This document shows, piece by piece, positions 1 through 11,921 of a DNA stretch of 64,000 nucleotides; within the stretch, counting starts at the first letter, position 1; every line of letters starts with the position of its first letter. The stretch is from contig NZ_FXBL01000004.1 of assembly GCF_900177325.1 (NCBI RefSeq), positions 2,170,001 through 2,234,000 on the forward strand, given 5' to 3'. The stretch is from Mesorhizobium australicum (lineage in GTDB: Bacteria; Pseudomonadota; Alphaproteobacteria; Rhizobiales; Rhizobiaceae). Under the pieces are notes generated by a model. The model had not been told where the DNA came from. It did no database searches and saw only the letters and a list, made by a program, of their open reading frames with translations. The position numbers and the translations under genes are program-made.

Positions 1-399
1 GGTCGCGATGATCGCCGCAGTGCCCTGATTGATGACCTTCCCTGCCGCTAGCAACACGTCCTCCGCGAGCCATGCGGTTGAACGGGTCGAAAATGTTAGA
101 GTTCTTTTGGATTTGACCTCGTGGGAAACATCAGCTTCGACGCCACCGTGCCAATTCAGGATGCGAACTCTAACCTTCTCTGTCGCGGCGCTGTTACTGT
201 AGCACATGAAGGAAGTAGCGACGCCCTTCATCGTCGTATAACCGGAATCTGCCACACCTGCGACGCGATAGATCATCATTTCCGGATCCGTGGTCACCAT
301 CGGCGCGACGCCGTTACCGAGAGAGTTGGTGCGATCCTGTGCTGCCCCAGACACTGTGAAAGCAAGGGCGACGGTGACTGCGAGAGCGGCTACTTTCAT
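1..399 (-). CDS. Secreted hypothetical protein (3' end outside window)
   Basis: An open frame runs from an ATG at 397-399 to the left edge with no stop in 133 codons, so the C-terminus is missing. The first 20 residues (MKVAALAVTVALAFTVSGAA) are a clear signal peptide with an AxA-like cleavage site, so the product is probably periplasmic. AGGAG lies about 6 nt before the ATG. The mature part has one visible cysteine (SFMCYS) and no catalytic motif I recognise. It is divergent from the methyltransferase gene that starts near 505. Function unknown. Confidence 0.6.
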   Translation of the reverse strand, partial: MKVAALAVTVALAFTVSGAAQDRTNSLGNGVAPMVTTDPEMMIYRVAGVADSGYTTMKGVATSFMCYSNSAATEKVRVRILNWHGGVEADVSHEVKSKRTLTFSTRSTAWLAEDVLLAAGKVINQGTAAIIAT

Positions 400-504
400 G
401 GAGGTCTCCTGTGATTTGCGGCTTAAATAGCTTCCGTATGGGAAGGCCACAAGCCAAGCCTGCCTGAGGAAGCGATGCAACCTGAAACGCCCCTCTGCTG
501 AGCG

Positions 505-1909
505 GTGAAGGTCCGCTGCGAACGCATCGTCTCGATGGTCAGGGGCGGCGCGGTCGCCTATAAGGGCGTTTTCCAGCCTGAATGCCTTTCCGTGAACCCA
601 TCCGCCCGCCTGCAAGCAACCCTCGACCTTGTGCAAGAAATCGATCACGTCGCGCGTCCCGTGGATGCCGTCGTCTCGGCCTGGTTCAGGACCCGACGCT
701 ATATCGACGACCGCGATCGCGGCCTGATCCTGGAGACCGTCTATTCGCTGCTCAGGCATCATGCGCGGCTGGGCTGGTGGCTGGAAGGCCAAGGTCGCGA
801 GGATGTGCCCCGCAACCGGCTGATCGCCTGGCTGGCGCTGAAGGAAGGCAGGACGGCAGATCAGGTGAAGAGCCTGTTCAGCGGTGCGAAGTTCTCGCCG
901 GCCGTGCTGAGCGAGCGCGAGGAGGCGCTGCTGGCGAAGCTGGAGGGTCACGCGATCGACCATCCGGCCATGCCGGAGGAGGTTCGGCTCGAATGTCCGG
1001 ACTGGGCGGCGGGTGCGCTACGAGCGCGGTTCGGCGAGGCGTTTGCGGACGAGATGGCAGCGATGCTGACGGCGGCTCCGCTCGACCTGCGCGTCAATCC
1101 GGTCAAGGCCATGCGGGACGACATGCTTCGTGCACTCAAGGGGTTCGGCGTGAAGGCACAGGCGTCGGCCTTGGCTCCTTACGGCATACGCGTGGATGAG
1201 CGCCTTTCGCTCGCGCGCCTGCCGATGCTGAAGAGCGGCGAGGTCGAGATCCAGGACGAGGGCTCCCAACTTGTCGCCCTGCTGGTCGACGCAAGGCCGG
1301 GCGAGCGCGTGGTCGACTTCTGCGCCGGGGCTGGCGGCAAGACGCTCGCCATCGCCGCACAGATGGACAACCGGGGCCATGTGATTGCCTGCGACGTCAG
1401 CGAAGGCCGGCTGAAGCGCGGCGCGGAACGTTTTCGTCGAGCGGGACTGCACAATATCCAGACGCGGCTCCTGGCAAGCGAGACGGACAAGTGGGTCAAG
1501 CGGCACAAGGGCGGCTTCGACCGCGTGCTGGTGGACGCGCCCTGCAGCGGCACCGGCACCTGGCGGCGCAATCCCGATGCGCGCTGGCGCTCGCCGGAGG
1601 AGAAGGGGCTGGACGCTCTCGTCGCGATGCAGGCACGGATCCTAGCAAGCGCGGCGAGGCTGGTGAAGCCCGGCGGGCGGCTGGTCTATGCGACATGCTC
1701 GATGCTGCCGGCGGAAAACGAGGACCAGGTGGCCGCCTTCCTCGCCGCGCATCCCGGCTTCAAACCCGTGCCGCTCAAGGACGTGGCGCCGCAGGTGACC
1801 AACTCGGCCCATCTCGACTATCTGGCACTGACGCCTGCGCGACACGACACAGACGGTTTCTTCGCCGCCGTGATGCAGCGGGAGGCCGCGCCGACGCCGG
1901 ACGCGGCGG

Positions 1910-1920
<11 letters not shown>
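505..1920 (+). CDS. RsmB/NOP family rRNA (cytosine-C5) methyltransferase
   Basis: Cytoplasmic SAM-dependent enzyme that probably methylates C5 of a cytosine in 16S rRNA. An N-terminal NusB-like region precedes the Rossmann domain. Motif I is [12 protein letters not shown] (around residue 270), motif IV is [14 protein letters not shown] (around 345) and motif VI is [11 protein letters not shown] (around 397). The two cysteines of PCSG and TCS are the catalytic pair of the RsmB/NOP2 family. The start is uncertain: GTG 505 gives 471 aa, but the first 29 residues look atypical and the in-frame GTG at 592 ([13 protein letters not shown]) fits the family better. The last 11 bases overlap the convergent YgiQ gene. 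Confidence 0.9.
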
Positions 1921-3943
<2,023 letters not shown>

Positions 3944-4023
3944 CGCCGCGACGTATAGGACGACGCCGGAGCGAATTCAATTAACCGCGATTTGGGCCCT
4001 GGAAGGATGTGTTGATACTGAGG

Positions 4024-4302
4024 CTAGAACCGAAGTTCTTGCACTCGCCTCTGTCCGAGATTGACTGCCGCGAACTCCCGCGCTTCCTCGACCGTGTCGT
4101 GAGCCGTCGTGACGATGAAGCGACTACGATCCTCTCCGTCGCCGACGATGATCCAATCGATTTCGTCTTCAAGCTCCTGGGCACCGCTGCCGCCGATTGC
4201 GATCAGTTCCACGCCATCCGCAAGGCAAGCTTCTACGAAAGCTTCAAGGCTGGATGGATCGGTCAGAGGCGAACACAGCACGATACGGGGCGCGTAGGTC
4301 AT
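4024..4302 (-). CDS. Hypothetical protein, 92 aa
   Basis: Small, acidic, probably cytoplasmic protein beginning MTYAPRIVLCSPLTD, with alternating hydrophobic segments (VELIAIGG, IDWIIVGDG, FIVTTAH) that suggest a compact alpha/beta fold. No signal peptide, membrane segment or catalytic motif is recognised. It lies 19 nt downstream of another small leftward gene (4322-4510), so the two may be co-transcribed. Codon use resembles neighbouring chromosomal genes. Function unknown. Confidence 0.6.
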   Translation of the reverse strand: MTYAPRIVLCSPLTDPSSLEAFVEACLADGVELIAIGGSGAQELEDEIDWIIVGDGEDRSRFIVTTAHDTVEEAREFAAVNLGQRRVQELRF

Positions 4303-4321
4303 GGGGTGCCCGTTAGTGGCG

Positions 4322-4510
4322 CTATAGCCGCTTGGCTTTCTTGTACTTTTCCAGTCGTTTGTCCGCTTCCATGATCTGCATCCTGAAATCGTCCGACATG
4401 TGGGGTGAGCTGTCGCCCTTACCGAGCACCGACAGCGCGACCTTGCGCCTTTCCATCTGCTCGCGAGCGATGGCCATCTGCCGGTCGAAATCCTTGTCGG
4501 TCTGGGTCAT
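4322..4510 (-). CDS. Hypothetical protein, 62 aa
   Basis: Short charged protein, MTQTDKDFDRQMAIAREQMER and onward to a lysine-rich end (KRLEKYKKAKRL). It is likely helical, with heptad-like spacing in the first 30 residues, and may form a coiled coil. I chose the ATG at 4508-4510; a longer frame to 4546 would add 12 unconvincing residues. It is the upstream member of a possible two-gene unit with the 92-aa gene. Not recognised. Confidence 0.5.
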   Translation of the reverse strand: MTQTDKDFDRQMAIAREQMERRKVALSVLGKGDSSPHMSDDFRMQIMEADKRLEKYKKAKRL

Positions 4511-4599
4511 AACACAACCATCGTTTGCATGCGCAGACGATAGCACGTGGCAAATCGTGGAGCTAGAACACCACGCGTGAAGCGGAAACGCTGGCGCTG

Positions 4600-4685
4600 C
4601 CCCTCATCCGCCCTTCGGGCACCTGTGCCGGGGCGAGCCGCTTGTCTCGCCCGTCCTTCGGATCCTCGTGAACGGGGAGAAGGAG
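4600..4685. repeat. Rhizobial-type intergenic palindromic repeat
   Basis: The gap downstream of mutB contains CCCCTCATCCGCCCTTCGGG at its left and GTGAACGGGGAGAAGG at its right. These are the two arms of an extragenic palindromic element that I recall as common between Mesorhizobium and related genes, here interrupted in the middle. Family assignment is from memory of such sequences. It could act as a transcript-end structure for the mutA-mutB operon. Confidence 0.5.
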
Positions 4686-4692
4686 TGGCGCC

Positions 4693-6816
4693 TCACCCCG
4701 CCATCAACCGGTCCATCAGATCGTTCGCCGCTTCCGGGATCACCGTGCCCGGCGGGAAGATCGCCGCCGCACCGGCCTTGAGAACGGCATCGAAGTCATC
4801 GGGCGGGATGACGCCGCCGGCGATGATCATGATGTCGGAGCGGCCGGCGCGGTCGAGCGCCTGCTTGAGTTCGGGCACGAGAGTGAGGTGGCCGGCAGCG
4901 AGCGAGGAGGCGCCGACGATATGGACGTCGTGGTCGATGGCGAGTTTTGCCACTTCCTCCGGCGTCTGGAACATGGCACCGACGGTGACGTCGAAGCCGA
5001 GGTCGATGAAGGCGGTGGCGATGACCTTCTGGCCGCGATCGTGGCCGTCCTGGCCCATCTTGGCGACGAGGATGCGCGGGGCGGAGCCGTGCTTGGCCTT
5101 GAAGGCCTCGACCTTGTCGTGGACGACGTCGACCACCGGCAAGTCGCCAACCGCCTTGCGGTAGACGCCGGAGATCGTCTTCACTTCCGCCGCGTGGCGG
5201 CCGAAGACCTTTTCCATCGCGAAGGACATTTCGCCGACGGTGGCACCCGCGCGGGCGGCGCGGATGCAGAATTCGAGCAGGTTGCCGTCCGCGCGGGCAG
5301 CGGCCGTCAACGCGTCCAGCGCGGTCTCGACGGCGGTGACGTCGCGGGTGCCCTTTAGCTGCTGCAGCTTGGCGAGCTGGCGGGCGCGGACCTCGGCATT
5401 GTCGACCTTGAGCACGTCCACCTCGATGTCCTGCTCGGGCTTGTGGACGTTGACGCCGACCAGCGCCTGTTCCTGGCTGTCGATGCGGGCCTGGGTGCGG
5501 GCCGAGGCCTCCTCGATGCGCATCTTGGGAATACCGGCTTCGATGGCCGCCGCCATGCCGCCGAGGCTCTCGACTTCCTCGATATGAGCGAGCGCACGGG
5601 TAGCGAGGTCGTGGGTCAGCCGCTCGATAAAGGCCGAGCCGCCCCACGGGTCGATGACGCGGGTCGTGCCGGATTCCTTCTGCAACAGGATCTGCGTGTT
5701 GCGGGCGATGCGGGCCGAGTGGTCGGTGGGCAGCGCCAGCGCCTCGTCGAAGGAGTTGGTGTGCAGCGACTGGGTGCCCCCTTGGGTCGCCGCCATCGCC
5801 TCGATCATGGTGCGGACGATGTTATTATAGGGGTCCTGCGCAGTGAGCGACCAGCCGGAGGTCTGGGTGTGGGCGCGCAGAGCCAGCGACTTGGCGCTCT
5901 TCGGCGAAAAGTTCTTCTGCATCAGGGCGGCCCAGATCAGCCGGCCGGCGCGCTGCTTGGCGACTTCCATGTAGAAGTTCATGCCGGCGTTCCAGAAGAA
6001 GGAGAGGCGCGGCGCGAAGTTGTCGATGTCGAGGCCGGCAGCGACGCCCGCCCGCGCGTATTCGATACCGTCGGCGATGGTGTAGGCGAGCTCGAGGTCG
6101 ACCGTCGCCCCGGCTTCCTGGATATGGTAGCCGGAAATCGAGATCGAGTTGAACTTCGGCATCTCCCGCGACGTGTAGGAGAAGATGTCGGAAATGATCC
6201 GCATCGACGGCTTCGGCGGGTAGATGTAGGTGTTGCGGACCATGAACTCCTTGAGGATGTCGTTCTGGATGGTCCCGGCGAGCTTGGCCGGCGGCACGCC
6301 CTGTTCCTCGCCCGCGATGATGTAGAGCGCCATGATCGGCAGCACGGCGCCGTTCATGGTCATCGACACCGTCATCTGGTCGAGCGGGATGCCGTCGAAG
6401 AGCTGGCGCATGTCGAGGATGGAATCGATCGCCACGCCCGCCATGCCGACGTCGCCGGCGACGCGTGGATGGTCGCTGTCGTAGCCGCGATGGGTGGCGA
6501 GGTCGAAGGCGATGGAGAGGCCCTTCTGGCCGGATGCGAGGTTGCGGCGGTAGAAGGCGTTGGATTCCTCGGCCGTCGAGAAGCCGGCATACTGGCGGAT
6601 GGTCCAGGGCTGCTGGACATACATGGTGGGGTAGGGGCCGCGCAGATAGGGCGCGGTGCCGGGCACGTTGTCGAGAAAGGGCAGGCCGGCGAGATCCGCC
6701 TCGCCGTAATGCCGCTTGACGGCGATGCCTTCGGGCGTGTCCCAGACTGAGGCTGCGGCGGCCGGCGCCCGCGTCTTCGGGGCGCTCCAGGCGATGGTCG
6801 AGAAATCCGGGATCAT
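4693..6816 (-). CDS. mutB: Methylmalonyl-CoA mutase, large (B12-binding) subunit
   Basis: Adenosylcobalamin-dependent interconversion of (R)-methylmalonyl-CoA and succinyl-CoA in propionate, odd-chain and valine catabolism or the ethylmalonyl-CoA pathway. At 707 aa it has the full length of the catalytic chain: an N-terminal TIM barrel with the substrate region ([21 protein letters not shown] near residue 60) and a C-terminal B12 domain with DxHxxG as DGHDRG (around 588) and the later GGVIPP loop. The ATG overlaps the end of the small-subunit gene by 4 nt, indicating translational coupling. The usual chaperone gene (meaB) is not adjacent here. Confidence 0.96.
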   Translation of the reverse strand: MIPDFSTIAWSAPKTRAPAAAASVWDTPEGIAVKRHYGEADLAGLPFLDNVPGTAPYLRGPYPTMYVQQPWTIRQYAGFSTAEESNAFYRRNLASGQKGLSIAFDLATHRGYDSDHPRVAGDVGMAGVAIDSILDMRQLFDGIPLDQMTVSMTMNGAVLPIMALYIIAGEEQGVPPAKLAGTIQNDILKEFMVRNTYIYPPKPSMRIISDIFSYTSREMPKFNSISISGYHIQEAGATVDLELAYTIADGIEYARAGVAAGLDIDNFAPRLSFFWNAGMNFYMEVAKQRAGRLIWAALMQKNFSPKSAKSLALRAHTQTSGWSLTAQDPYNNIVRTMIEAMAATQGGTQSLHTNSFDEALALPTDHSARIARNTQILLQKESGTTRVIDPWGGSAFIERLTHDLATRALAHIEEVESLGGMAAAIEAGIPKMRIEEASARTQARIDSQEQALVGVNVHKPEQDIEVDVLKVDNAEVRARQLAKLQQLKGTRDVTAVETALDALTAAARADGNLLEFCIRAARAGATVGEMSFAMEKVFGRHAAEVKTISGVYRKAVGDLPVVDVVHDKVEAFKAKHGSAPRILVAKMGQDGHDRGQKVIATAFIDLGFDVTVGAMFQTPEEVAKLAIDHDVHIVGASSLAAGHLTLVPELKQALDRAGRSDIMIIAGGVIPPDDFDAVLKAGAAAIFPPGTVIPEAANDLMDRLMAG

Positions 6817-8252
6817 CGGGCGGGCTCCGCGAACTGGTCGAGGCGATGCGGCGGCAGGGGCTCGCAGCTCAAGGGGCCGTCCTTGGCGACGATCCGCCGT
6901 TCGGCCGCGAGCACCGTCACCGGCCGCTCCTTCGCCATCGGATAGAGGGTGGTGCCGACGATCGGGCGCTTGCCCTCGCCCACCGCCGCGCGGCGCTTCG
7001 CTGCCTCCGCGCCGATGCGCGCCTGGAGCTTGCCGGCGGCGAGGCTTTCCATGATGCCGCCGTCGGCCTCGATCACCTGGAATTCGCGCCAGGCAGCTTC
7101 ACAGAGCGCATCCGTGAGCGCCTCGACGCTGCCGGAGCCGGCCATCGGGTCGGCGACGAAGCCGACATGGCTCTCGTCGGCGAGGATGAGCTGCGTGTTG
7201 CGCGCGATGCGGCGGGCGAACGCATCGGGCAGGCCGTGCGCGATGGTATAGGGCAGGATCGAGACGGAATCGGCCCCGCCCGCGACCGCTGCGAAACAGG
7301 CGATGGTGGTGCGCAGGATGTTGGTCTCGGGGTCCTTGTGCGTCATCATCCGGTAGGAGGTCTCGGCGTGGATGACGGCCGGCGACGGGTCGATGCGGCA
7401 GACCTCCTGCAGGCGCAACCAAAGCTTGCGCAGGGCGCGGAATTTTGCGGTGACGAGAAGCTGGTCCTGGTCGGCAGAGAGCACGAAGCCGACATGCGGG
7501 GCGGCATAGACGAGCGGCTGGCGCGCATCCTCGAACATGCGCAGATGCGCGGCCGCCGTGGCGAGCGCAGCGCCCAGCTCCTGCGCCTCGGTGGCGCCGG
7601 CATTGTGGTAGACGCGGCCGTCGGCCTCGACGAGCACGCCCGGCACGCCGAGCGCGAAGAAATGCGCCAGCGACTGCGGCAGCGACGCGCGCATCGCCTC
7701 GATCGACATGCGCAGCCGCCCCGTGCCGGCGAACAGCGCGGCGGGATCGATGCCGAAGGCGAGCTTGAGCCGCGACATGTCCCGGCGCTTGGAAACGATG
7801 GCGTGGACAAGCCAGTCGACCGCGGCGCGGCTGGCCGGGTGGACGTCGATGCGGACATGCGTGTCGGCGAAGGAGATGCCGTCGAGCGCCTGCGACAAGG
7901 CCTCGCCGGTGGCAGGAAGACCGTAGCCGAACGCGTTCGGCGCGCCTTCGAAGACGAGGGAGAGCCCGGTCGCGCCGCCGGCAAGATCCTCGCGCACCTG
8001 CGCATTGGCGCGGGCGGGGTCGGGATCGTCGACGCGCTGGATCACCTGCCAGGGACGCTCGACCTGGGCGCGCACGACATGCGCTGCCCCGGCGCGGCGT
8101 TCCGACAGCGGCTCGATGCGGATCCCGTCGTCGGTGGACGAGACCAGCGCATCGTCGAAGTCGGCCTCGCCGATCGCCTTGCGGGCGAGCTTCAGCCACT
8201 CCTCGCGGCCGGCCTTCGGGAACGTCGTGGTCGTCAGAAGCGATTCGTCCAT
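6813..8252 (-). CDS. mutA: Methylmalonyl-CoA mutase, small subunit
   Basis: At 479 aa it matches the non-catalytic alpha/small chain of two-subunit mutases. It has the mutase TIM-barrel layout ([37 protein letters not shown] near residue 300; [23 protein letters not shown]) but ends before any DxHxxG cobalamin motif, so it cannot bind B12 in the usual way. It is first in a two-gene leftward operon with mutB, and the stop overlaps the mutB start (ATGA). The 258-bp upstream gap carries a short GC-rich palindromic repeat. Confidence 0.93.
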   Translation of the reverse strand: MDESLLTTTTFPKAGREEWLKLARKAIGEADFDDALVSSTDDGIRIEPLSERRAGAAHVVRAQVERPWQVIQRVDDPDPARANAQVREDLAGGATGLSLVFEGAPNAFGYGLPATGEALSQALDGISFADTHVRIDVHPASRAAVDWLVHAIVSKRRDMSRLKLAFGIDPAALFAGTGRLRMSIEAMRASLPQSLAHFFALGVPGVLVEADGRVYHNAGATEAQELGAALATAAAHLRMFEDARQPLVYAAPHVGFVLSADQDQLLVTAKFRALRKLWLRLQEVCRIDPSPAVIHAETSYRMMTHKDPETNILRTTIACFAAVAGGADSVSILPYTIAHGLPDAFARRIARNTQLILADESHVGFVADPMAGSGSVEALTDALCEAAWREFQVIEADGGIMESLAAGKLQARIGAEAAKRRAAVGEGKRPIVGTTLYPMAKERPVTVLAAERRIVAKDGPLSCEPLPPHRLDQFAEPAR

Positions 8253-8275
8253 GAACTCTCCGGCGATCTTCCTGC

Positions 8276-8307
8276 ATCCCCTCCCCGGCGAAGGGTAGGG
8301 GCAGGGG
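8276..8307. repeat. Partial extragenic palindromic repeat
   Basis: ATCCCCTCCCCGGCGAAGGG followed by TAGGGGCAGGGG forms an imperfect inverted repeat in the gap upstream of mutA. It resembles half of the palindromic element seen at 4600-4685. The rest of 8253-8510 shows nothing I can assign except the ribosome-binding site of the next gene. Confidence 0.35.
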
Positions 8308-8510
8308 AAAGCCGCCGCAATGTAAAAGTCACGATCGCGCTCCCCCGCTGATGCGCCAGCAGATATGCGGAACAGCCGGCCTTATGCAACCATCCTTTCG
8401 GCAAATTCGCCGCACAGCCATTGTGGGGCGGACAGGCGGTAATTATACCGGGCGGTTGTGGCGATGCCGCCGCGCCGAGACCAGAATTCGCACTGCGGAG
8501 AAAAGACCCG

Positions 8511-10091
8511 ATGTGGGAAAAGCAGGATCAGACGATCTTCCTGGGCGCGAGCCGCACGCCTGCCAACGACTACCAGAAGGCGGAAGACCTGCTGCTGAAA
8601 TATGGCAACCGGCACGGCATCGTCACCGGCGCGACGGGCACGGGCAAGACGGTGACGCTGCAGATCCTCGCCGAGGGCTTCTCCAATGCCGGCGTTCCGG
8701 TATTCGCCGCCGACGTCAAGGGCGACCTCTCCGGCGTCGCGGCGATGGGCGAGGCGAAGGACTTCCTCGTCAAGCGCGCCGCCGACGTGAAGCTCGATCC
8801 GTATGATTTCCAGGAGTTCCCGGTGATCTTCTGGGACCTGTTCGGCGAACAGGGCCACCCGATCCGCGCCACCGTGTCGGAGATGGGACCGCTGCTTCTG
8901 TCGCGGCTGATGAACCTGACGGATGCGCAGGAAGGCGTCGTCAACATCGCCTTCAAGCTTGCCGACGAGGAAGGCATGCTTTTGCTCGACCTCAAGGACC
9001 TGCAGGCGATGCTGGCCAACATGGCGGAGCGGGCGGCCGAGATCGGCGCGCGCTACGGCAATGTCACCCGCCAGTCGGTCGGCGCCATCCAGCGCAACCT
9101 TCTGGTGCTGGAACAGCAGGGCGCGGCGAACTTCTTCGGCGAGCCGGCGCTGAAGATCGCGGACCTGATGCGCAAGACACCCGATGGACGCGGCGCGATC
9201 AATGTGCTGGCGGCCGACAAGCTGATGAACAATCCGCGCCTCTACGCCACCTTCCTGCTGTGGCTGATGTCGGAGCTGTTCGAGGAGTTGCCCGAGGTGG
9301 GCGACCCGGACAAGCCCAAGCTCGTCTTCTTCTTCGACGAGGCGCATCTTCTGTTCAACGACGCGCCTAGGGCACTGGTCGAGCGCGTCGAGCAGGTGGT
9401 GCGCCTGATCCGCTCGAAAGGCGTCGGCGTCTATTTCGTGACGCAGAACCCGCTCGACGTGCCGGAGACGGTGCTGGCGCAGCTGGGCAACCGCATTCAG
9501 CACGCTCTGCGCGCCTATACGCCGCGCGAGCAGAAGGCGGTGAAGACGGCCGCCGACACGTTCCGGCCGAACCCGGACTTCGACTGCGCCCAGGCGATTA
9601 CCCAGCTCGGCACCGGCGAGGCGCTGGTCTCGACGCTGGAGGAGAAGGGCATTCCGTCCATGGTGCAGCGGACGCTGATCCGCCCGCCGGCTTCGCGGCT
9701 TGGGCCCATCTCGCCCGAGGAACGCAAGAAGGTGATCGCCGACAGCCCGGTCGCCGGGCAGTACGACGAGACGATCGACCGCGAGTCCGCCTTCGAGATC
9801 CTGCAGAAGCGCGCCAGCCAAGCACAGGAGGCCGAGGCGAAGGCGCGCGAGCAGGAGGAATTGGCCGAGCCGCAGGGAAGGTCGCGCTGGACACTGCCGG
9901 ATTTCGGCGGCGGCGACAGCGGCGGTTCTCCTCAGCCACGCGGCCGCACCCCCTCCGCCCCGCGCCCGCGCACGTCGAACCGCCAGTCGGTAACGGAAGC
10001 CGCGATCAAATCGGTCGTCCGCTCGGTAGGGTCGTCGGTCGGGCGGGCGATCGTCCGTGGGGTGCTGGGGAGTTTGAAGAAGGGATTCTGA
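8511..10091 (+). CDS. DUF853 family HerA-like ATPase
   Basis: Predicted nucleotide-driven DNA translocase of the HerA/FtsK-like class. Walker A is [10 protein letters not shown] (around residue 40) and Walker B is [13 protein letters not shown] (around 275). A charged, alanine- and glutamate-rich region follows residue 425, and a basic tail [19 protein letters not shown] ends the 526-residue chain. The ATG at 8511 follows GGAG; an upstream in-frame ATG at 8421 would add a low-complexity leader and is not favoured. The role of these proteins is poorly known. The last 45 bp recur in decayed form at 11771-11814. Confidence 0.88.
   Translation: MWEKQDQTIFLGASRTPANDYQKAEDLLLKYGNRHGIVTGATGTGKTVTLQILAEGFSNAGVPVFAADVKGDLSGVAAMGEAKDFLVKRAADVKLDPYDFQEFPVIFWDLFGEQGHPIRATVSEMGPLLLSRLMNLTDAQEGVVNIAFKLADEEGMLLLDLKDLQAMLANMAERAAEIGARYGNVTRQSVGAIQRNLLVLEQQGAANFFGEPALKIADLMRKTPDGRGAINVLAADKLMNNPRLYATFLLWLMSELFEELPEVGDPDKPKLVFFFDEAHLLFNDAPRALVERVEQVVRLIRSKGVGVYFVTQNPLDVPETVLAQLGNRIQHALRAYTPREQKAVKTAADTFRPNPDFDCAQAITQLGTGEALVSTLEEKGIPSMVQRTLIRPPASRLGPISPEERKKVIADSPVAGQYDETIDRESAFEILQKRASQAQEAEAKAREQEELAEPQGRSRWTLPDFGGGDSGGSPQPRGRTPSAPRPRTSNRQSVTEAAIKSVVRSVGSSVGRAIVRGVLGSLKKGF
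10047..10091 (+). repeat. 3' end of the DUF853 gene, duplicated at 11771-11814
   Basis: This segment encodes the C-terminus [14 protein letters not shown] and the stop. A 44-bp near-copy at 11771-11814 encodes the same residues with a one-base deletion and then a stop. The two copies bound the DUF1761/VOC/WYL cassette, as would be expected if that cassette was inserted here or a tandem gene was lost. Confidence 0.55.
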
Positions 10092-10341
10092 GGAGGCGAG
10101 GGGCGGAGAGCCGCGTCTGGGGACCGTCTCGCGGGCTGCCTCGACGTGACGAAGCGCACACAACGCTGTCTGACGGAGTCCACTCATTTTTTCAACGCGG
10201 CTCACCTAGAGAAGCCACGGCACTTCCAGATCGTCCTTTGCTATCTTTGCAAACTACGGAGTGGTTATTCTCGAACCACCCCGCAGTTGTTCCGGCGCCG
10301 CCAAGATCCTCACATCGTCTGATCTCATGCGCGCAACAGGC

Positions 10342-10761
10342 CTATTGCAACAGGAACAGCACCGCGCTTGTCACCAGACTGCTGACCAGGAAATAGGGCG
10401 CGTTTACCATCGTGTAGGTGAACGGTCTGGGGAAGTTGGGATTGATCGCGATGGTCATGCACATCGCCAGGAGATAACCGACACCAATCACCAGCCCGAG
10501 CGCGAGGGCATCGGTGAGCGAGACAATGCCGATCATGCGCATGATCGCGGCCGTCGTGACGATCATAACGACATTGCACACGAAGGGGCCAAGGATGGTC
10601 AGCATGTCCAGCTTGGCGGCCGGCATGGCCTCTCGTCCCAGCGCTATCGCATAATATTTGGGTACCAGAGCGCCGAAATAGACGCCTCCGAACACGAAGC
10701 CGAACGCGGCCGCCGCAAGAACGCCCCAGAGACTGATCTGGGCAAATGCACTGAAAACCAT
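10342..10761 (-). CDS. DUF1761 family integral membrane protein
   Basis: A 139-residue protein with four hydrophobic segments, at about residues 8-32, 53-75, 83-105 and 117-138. The N-terminal WGVLAAAAFGFVFGGVYFGAL pattern and overall size fit DUF1761. No active-site motif is evident. It lies just downstream, on the same strand, of a truncated VOC-family gene (36 nt apart) and divergent from a WYL regulator, so all three probably derive from one small regulated unit. Function unknown. Confidence 0.75.
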   Translation of the reverse strand: MVFSAFAQISLWGVLAAAAFGFVFGGVYFGALVPKYYAIALGREAMPAAKLDMLTILGPFVCNVVMIVTTAAIMRMIGIVSLTDALALGLVIGVGYLLAMCMTIAINPNFPRPFTYTMVNAPYFLVSSLVTSAVLFLLQ

Positions 10762-10797
10762 GGTTCACTCTCTCGCTAAAGTCTCATCGGGGGACGC

Positions 10798-10938
10798 TCA
10801 GTGGGCGTTGGCGCTTTGCACGTCGACGATCCAGGTGATGCCGAACCTGTTCTTGAGCATGCCGTAGAGCGGGAACCAGCCGGCGGGCGCAAGCTCTCGC
10901 AGAATCTCGCCGTCAACCTTGAGCTTGTCCCCTCTTCG
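10798..10938 (-). pseudogene. Truncated PhnB-like VOC (glyoxalase superfamily) gene, C-terminal remnant
   Basis: The leftward frame ending at the TGA 10798-10800 reads ...VDGEILRELAPAGWFPLYGM LKNRFGITWIVDV... This is the C-terminal strand pattern of PhnB/VOC proteins, where G-W-L-x-D-x-F-G-x-x-W-x-I is usual. Only about 45 residues remain. Upstream, matching residues appear in another frame (RFIDFTKPEGEEG), so the gene is both truncated and frameshifted. WYL/YafY regulators commonly neighbour VOC genes, consistent with a decayed target gene. Confidence 0.6.
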
Positions 10939-10978
10939 CCCTCTGGCTTGGTAAAATCGATGAAACGGGTATAGATGC

Positions 10979-11007
10979 GTCCAACTGACACTTCACGGCA
11001 GTTGGAC
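10979..11007. promoter_or_regulatory. Perfect inverted repeat, probable operator of the WYL regulator
   Basis: GTCCAACTG and CAGTTGGAC are exact 9-bp arms separated by 11 bp. The site ends one base before the ATG of the WYL regulator and sits in the divergent control region with the VOC remnant. There is no T-tract, so an operator (autoregulation plus control of the divergent gene) is more likely than a terminator. Confidence 0.5.
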
Positions 11008-11008
11008 G

Positions 11009-11704
11009 ATGAGCGGACCCGATCGATTGCTGCGCCTGCTGCAGCTGATGCGCGTCATGGCGCCACCGATCACGGCGAACCGCCTGGCGGTCGAGCGCGG
11101 CGTGTCCGTCCGATCGATCTACCGCGATATCGAGCTGTTGCGGCTGTCGGGTGCCCAGATTGAGGGAGAACGCGGCTATGGCTATCGTCTGATCGAGGAC
11201 TATGCCCTGCCGCCGCAAACCTTCGATCGTCTGGAAATAGAGGCGATTGCGGTGGGGCTGGGGGAAGTGCGCCAGATGGGCGACCCGGACCTGGCACGTG
11301 CCGCCGAGGCTGTACTCGCCAAGGTTGCCGCGACCTTGCCGGACGATCGCGAGCAGCAATTGCTGCATTCAATATCCCATGTTTATCGGCCAAGTGGTCG
11401 CTACGGCTCGCTTCCGCATCTGAACGCGATACGGCAGGCGTGCTGGGGAGAACAGGAGATCGAGATCGGCTATCGCGATCAAGCGGGCACCGCCAGCCGG
11501 CGCATCATTCGCCCCCTTGCCATCGTGTATAACGACCACGTCTTGACTGTTCTGGCCTGGTGCCGCCTGCGTGATGATTTCCGGATGTTCAGGATCGACC
11601 GGGTCGACGGCGTTTCAAGCAAAGGAACCAGTTTTCGTCCACGGCGGGCGAGTTTGTTGCGCGAATATCTGGCAAAACTCAGCGCAAAGGCGAACGAAAA
11701 GTAG
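11009..11704 (+). CDS. YafY/DeoR-type transcriptional regulator with WYL domain
   Basis: A 231-residue DNA-binding regulator. An N-terminal winged helix-turn-helix occupies residues 5-60 (RLLRLLQLMRVM...ITANRLAVERGVSVRSIYRDIELL), then a WYL ligand-sensing domain from about 135 onward (IEIGYRDQAG...IIRPLAIVYNDHVLTVLAWCRLRDDFRMFRIDRV). In WYL domains the last part contacts nucleotides or other ligands. It is divergent from the decayed VOC gene and DUF1761 gene and overlaps a perfect inverted repeat at its start. It is probably an autoregulator whose original target has been lost. Confidence 0.85.
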   Translation: MSGPDRLLRLLQLMRVMAPPITANRLAVERGVSVRSIYRDIELLRLSGAQIEGERGYGYRLIEDYALPPQTFDRLEIEAIAVGLGEVRQMGDPDLARAAEAVLAKVAATLPDDREQQLLHSISHVYRPSGRYGSLPHLNAIRQACWGEQEIEIGYRDQAGTASRRIIRPLAIVYNDHVLTVLAWCRLRDDFRMFRIDRVDGVSSKGTSFRPRRASLLREYLAKLSAKANEK

Positions 11705-11770
11705 GCAGCTTTCGGGACAGTCTCCGCCACTGCTCTTTGACCGCAATGGCGTCGGAAGTTGCCGTCGATC

Positions 11771-11814
11771 GCGATCGTGCGGGGATATTGGGGAGTTTGA
11801 AGAAGGGGTTTTGA
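11771..11814 (+). pseudogene. Decayed copy of the DUF853 gene 3' end
   Basis: Forty-four bases align to 10047-10091 and would encode [13 protein letters not shown] and a stop, with one G lost after the CGG codon so the frame is broken. Shorter resemblance continues a little upstream. It marks the right boundary of the 1.7-kb cassette. Apart from this and the next hairpin, 11705-11921 holds nothing recognisable. Confidence 0.5.
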
Positions 11815-11878
11815 GGGGGGGAGACTATATTTCTAGACCACCTCGCCACCTCAGGAACAGGAGCCAATATGGCTCGAC

Positions 11879-11904
11879 GCGCGATAGCCAAATGGCTATC
11901 GCGC
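11879..11904. terminator. 12-bp perfect hairpin downstream of the substrate-binding protein gene
   Basis: GCGCGATAGCCA and TGGCTATCGCGC pair perfectly around an AA loop, 17 nt after the leftward stop at 11922. There is no clear T-tract on either strand, so it may be a bidirectional or Rho-assisted terminator or an mRNA-stabilising hairpin. Confidence 0.45.
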
Positions 11905-11921
11905 ATTTGCCAGCCCCTCGC

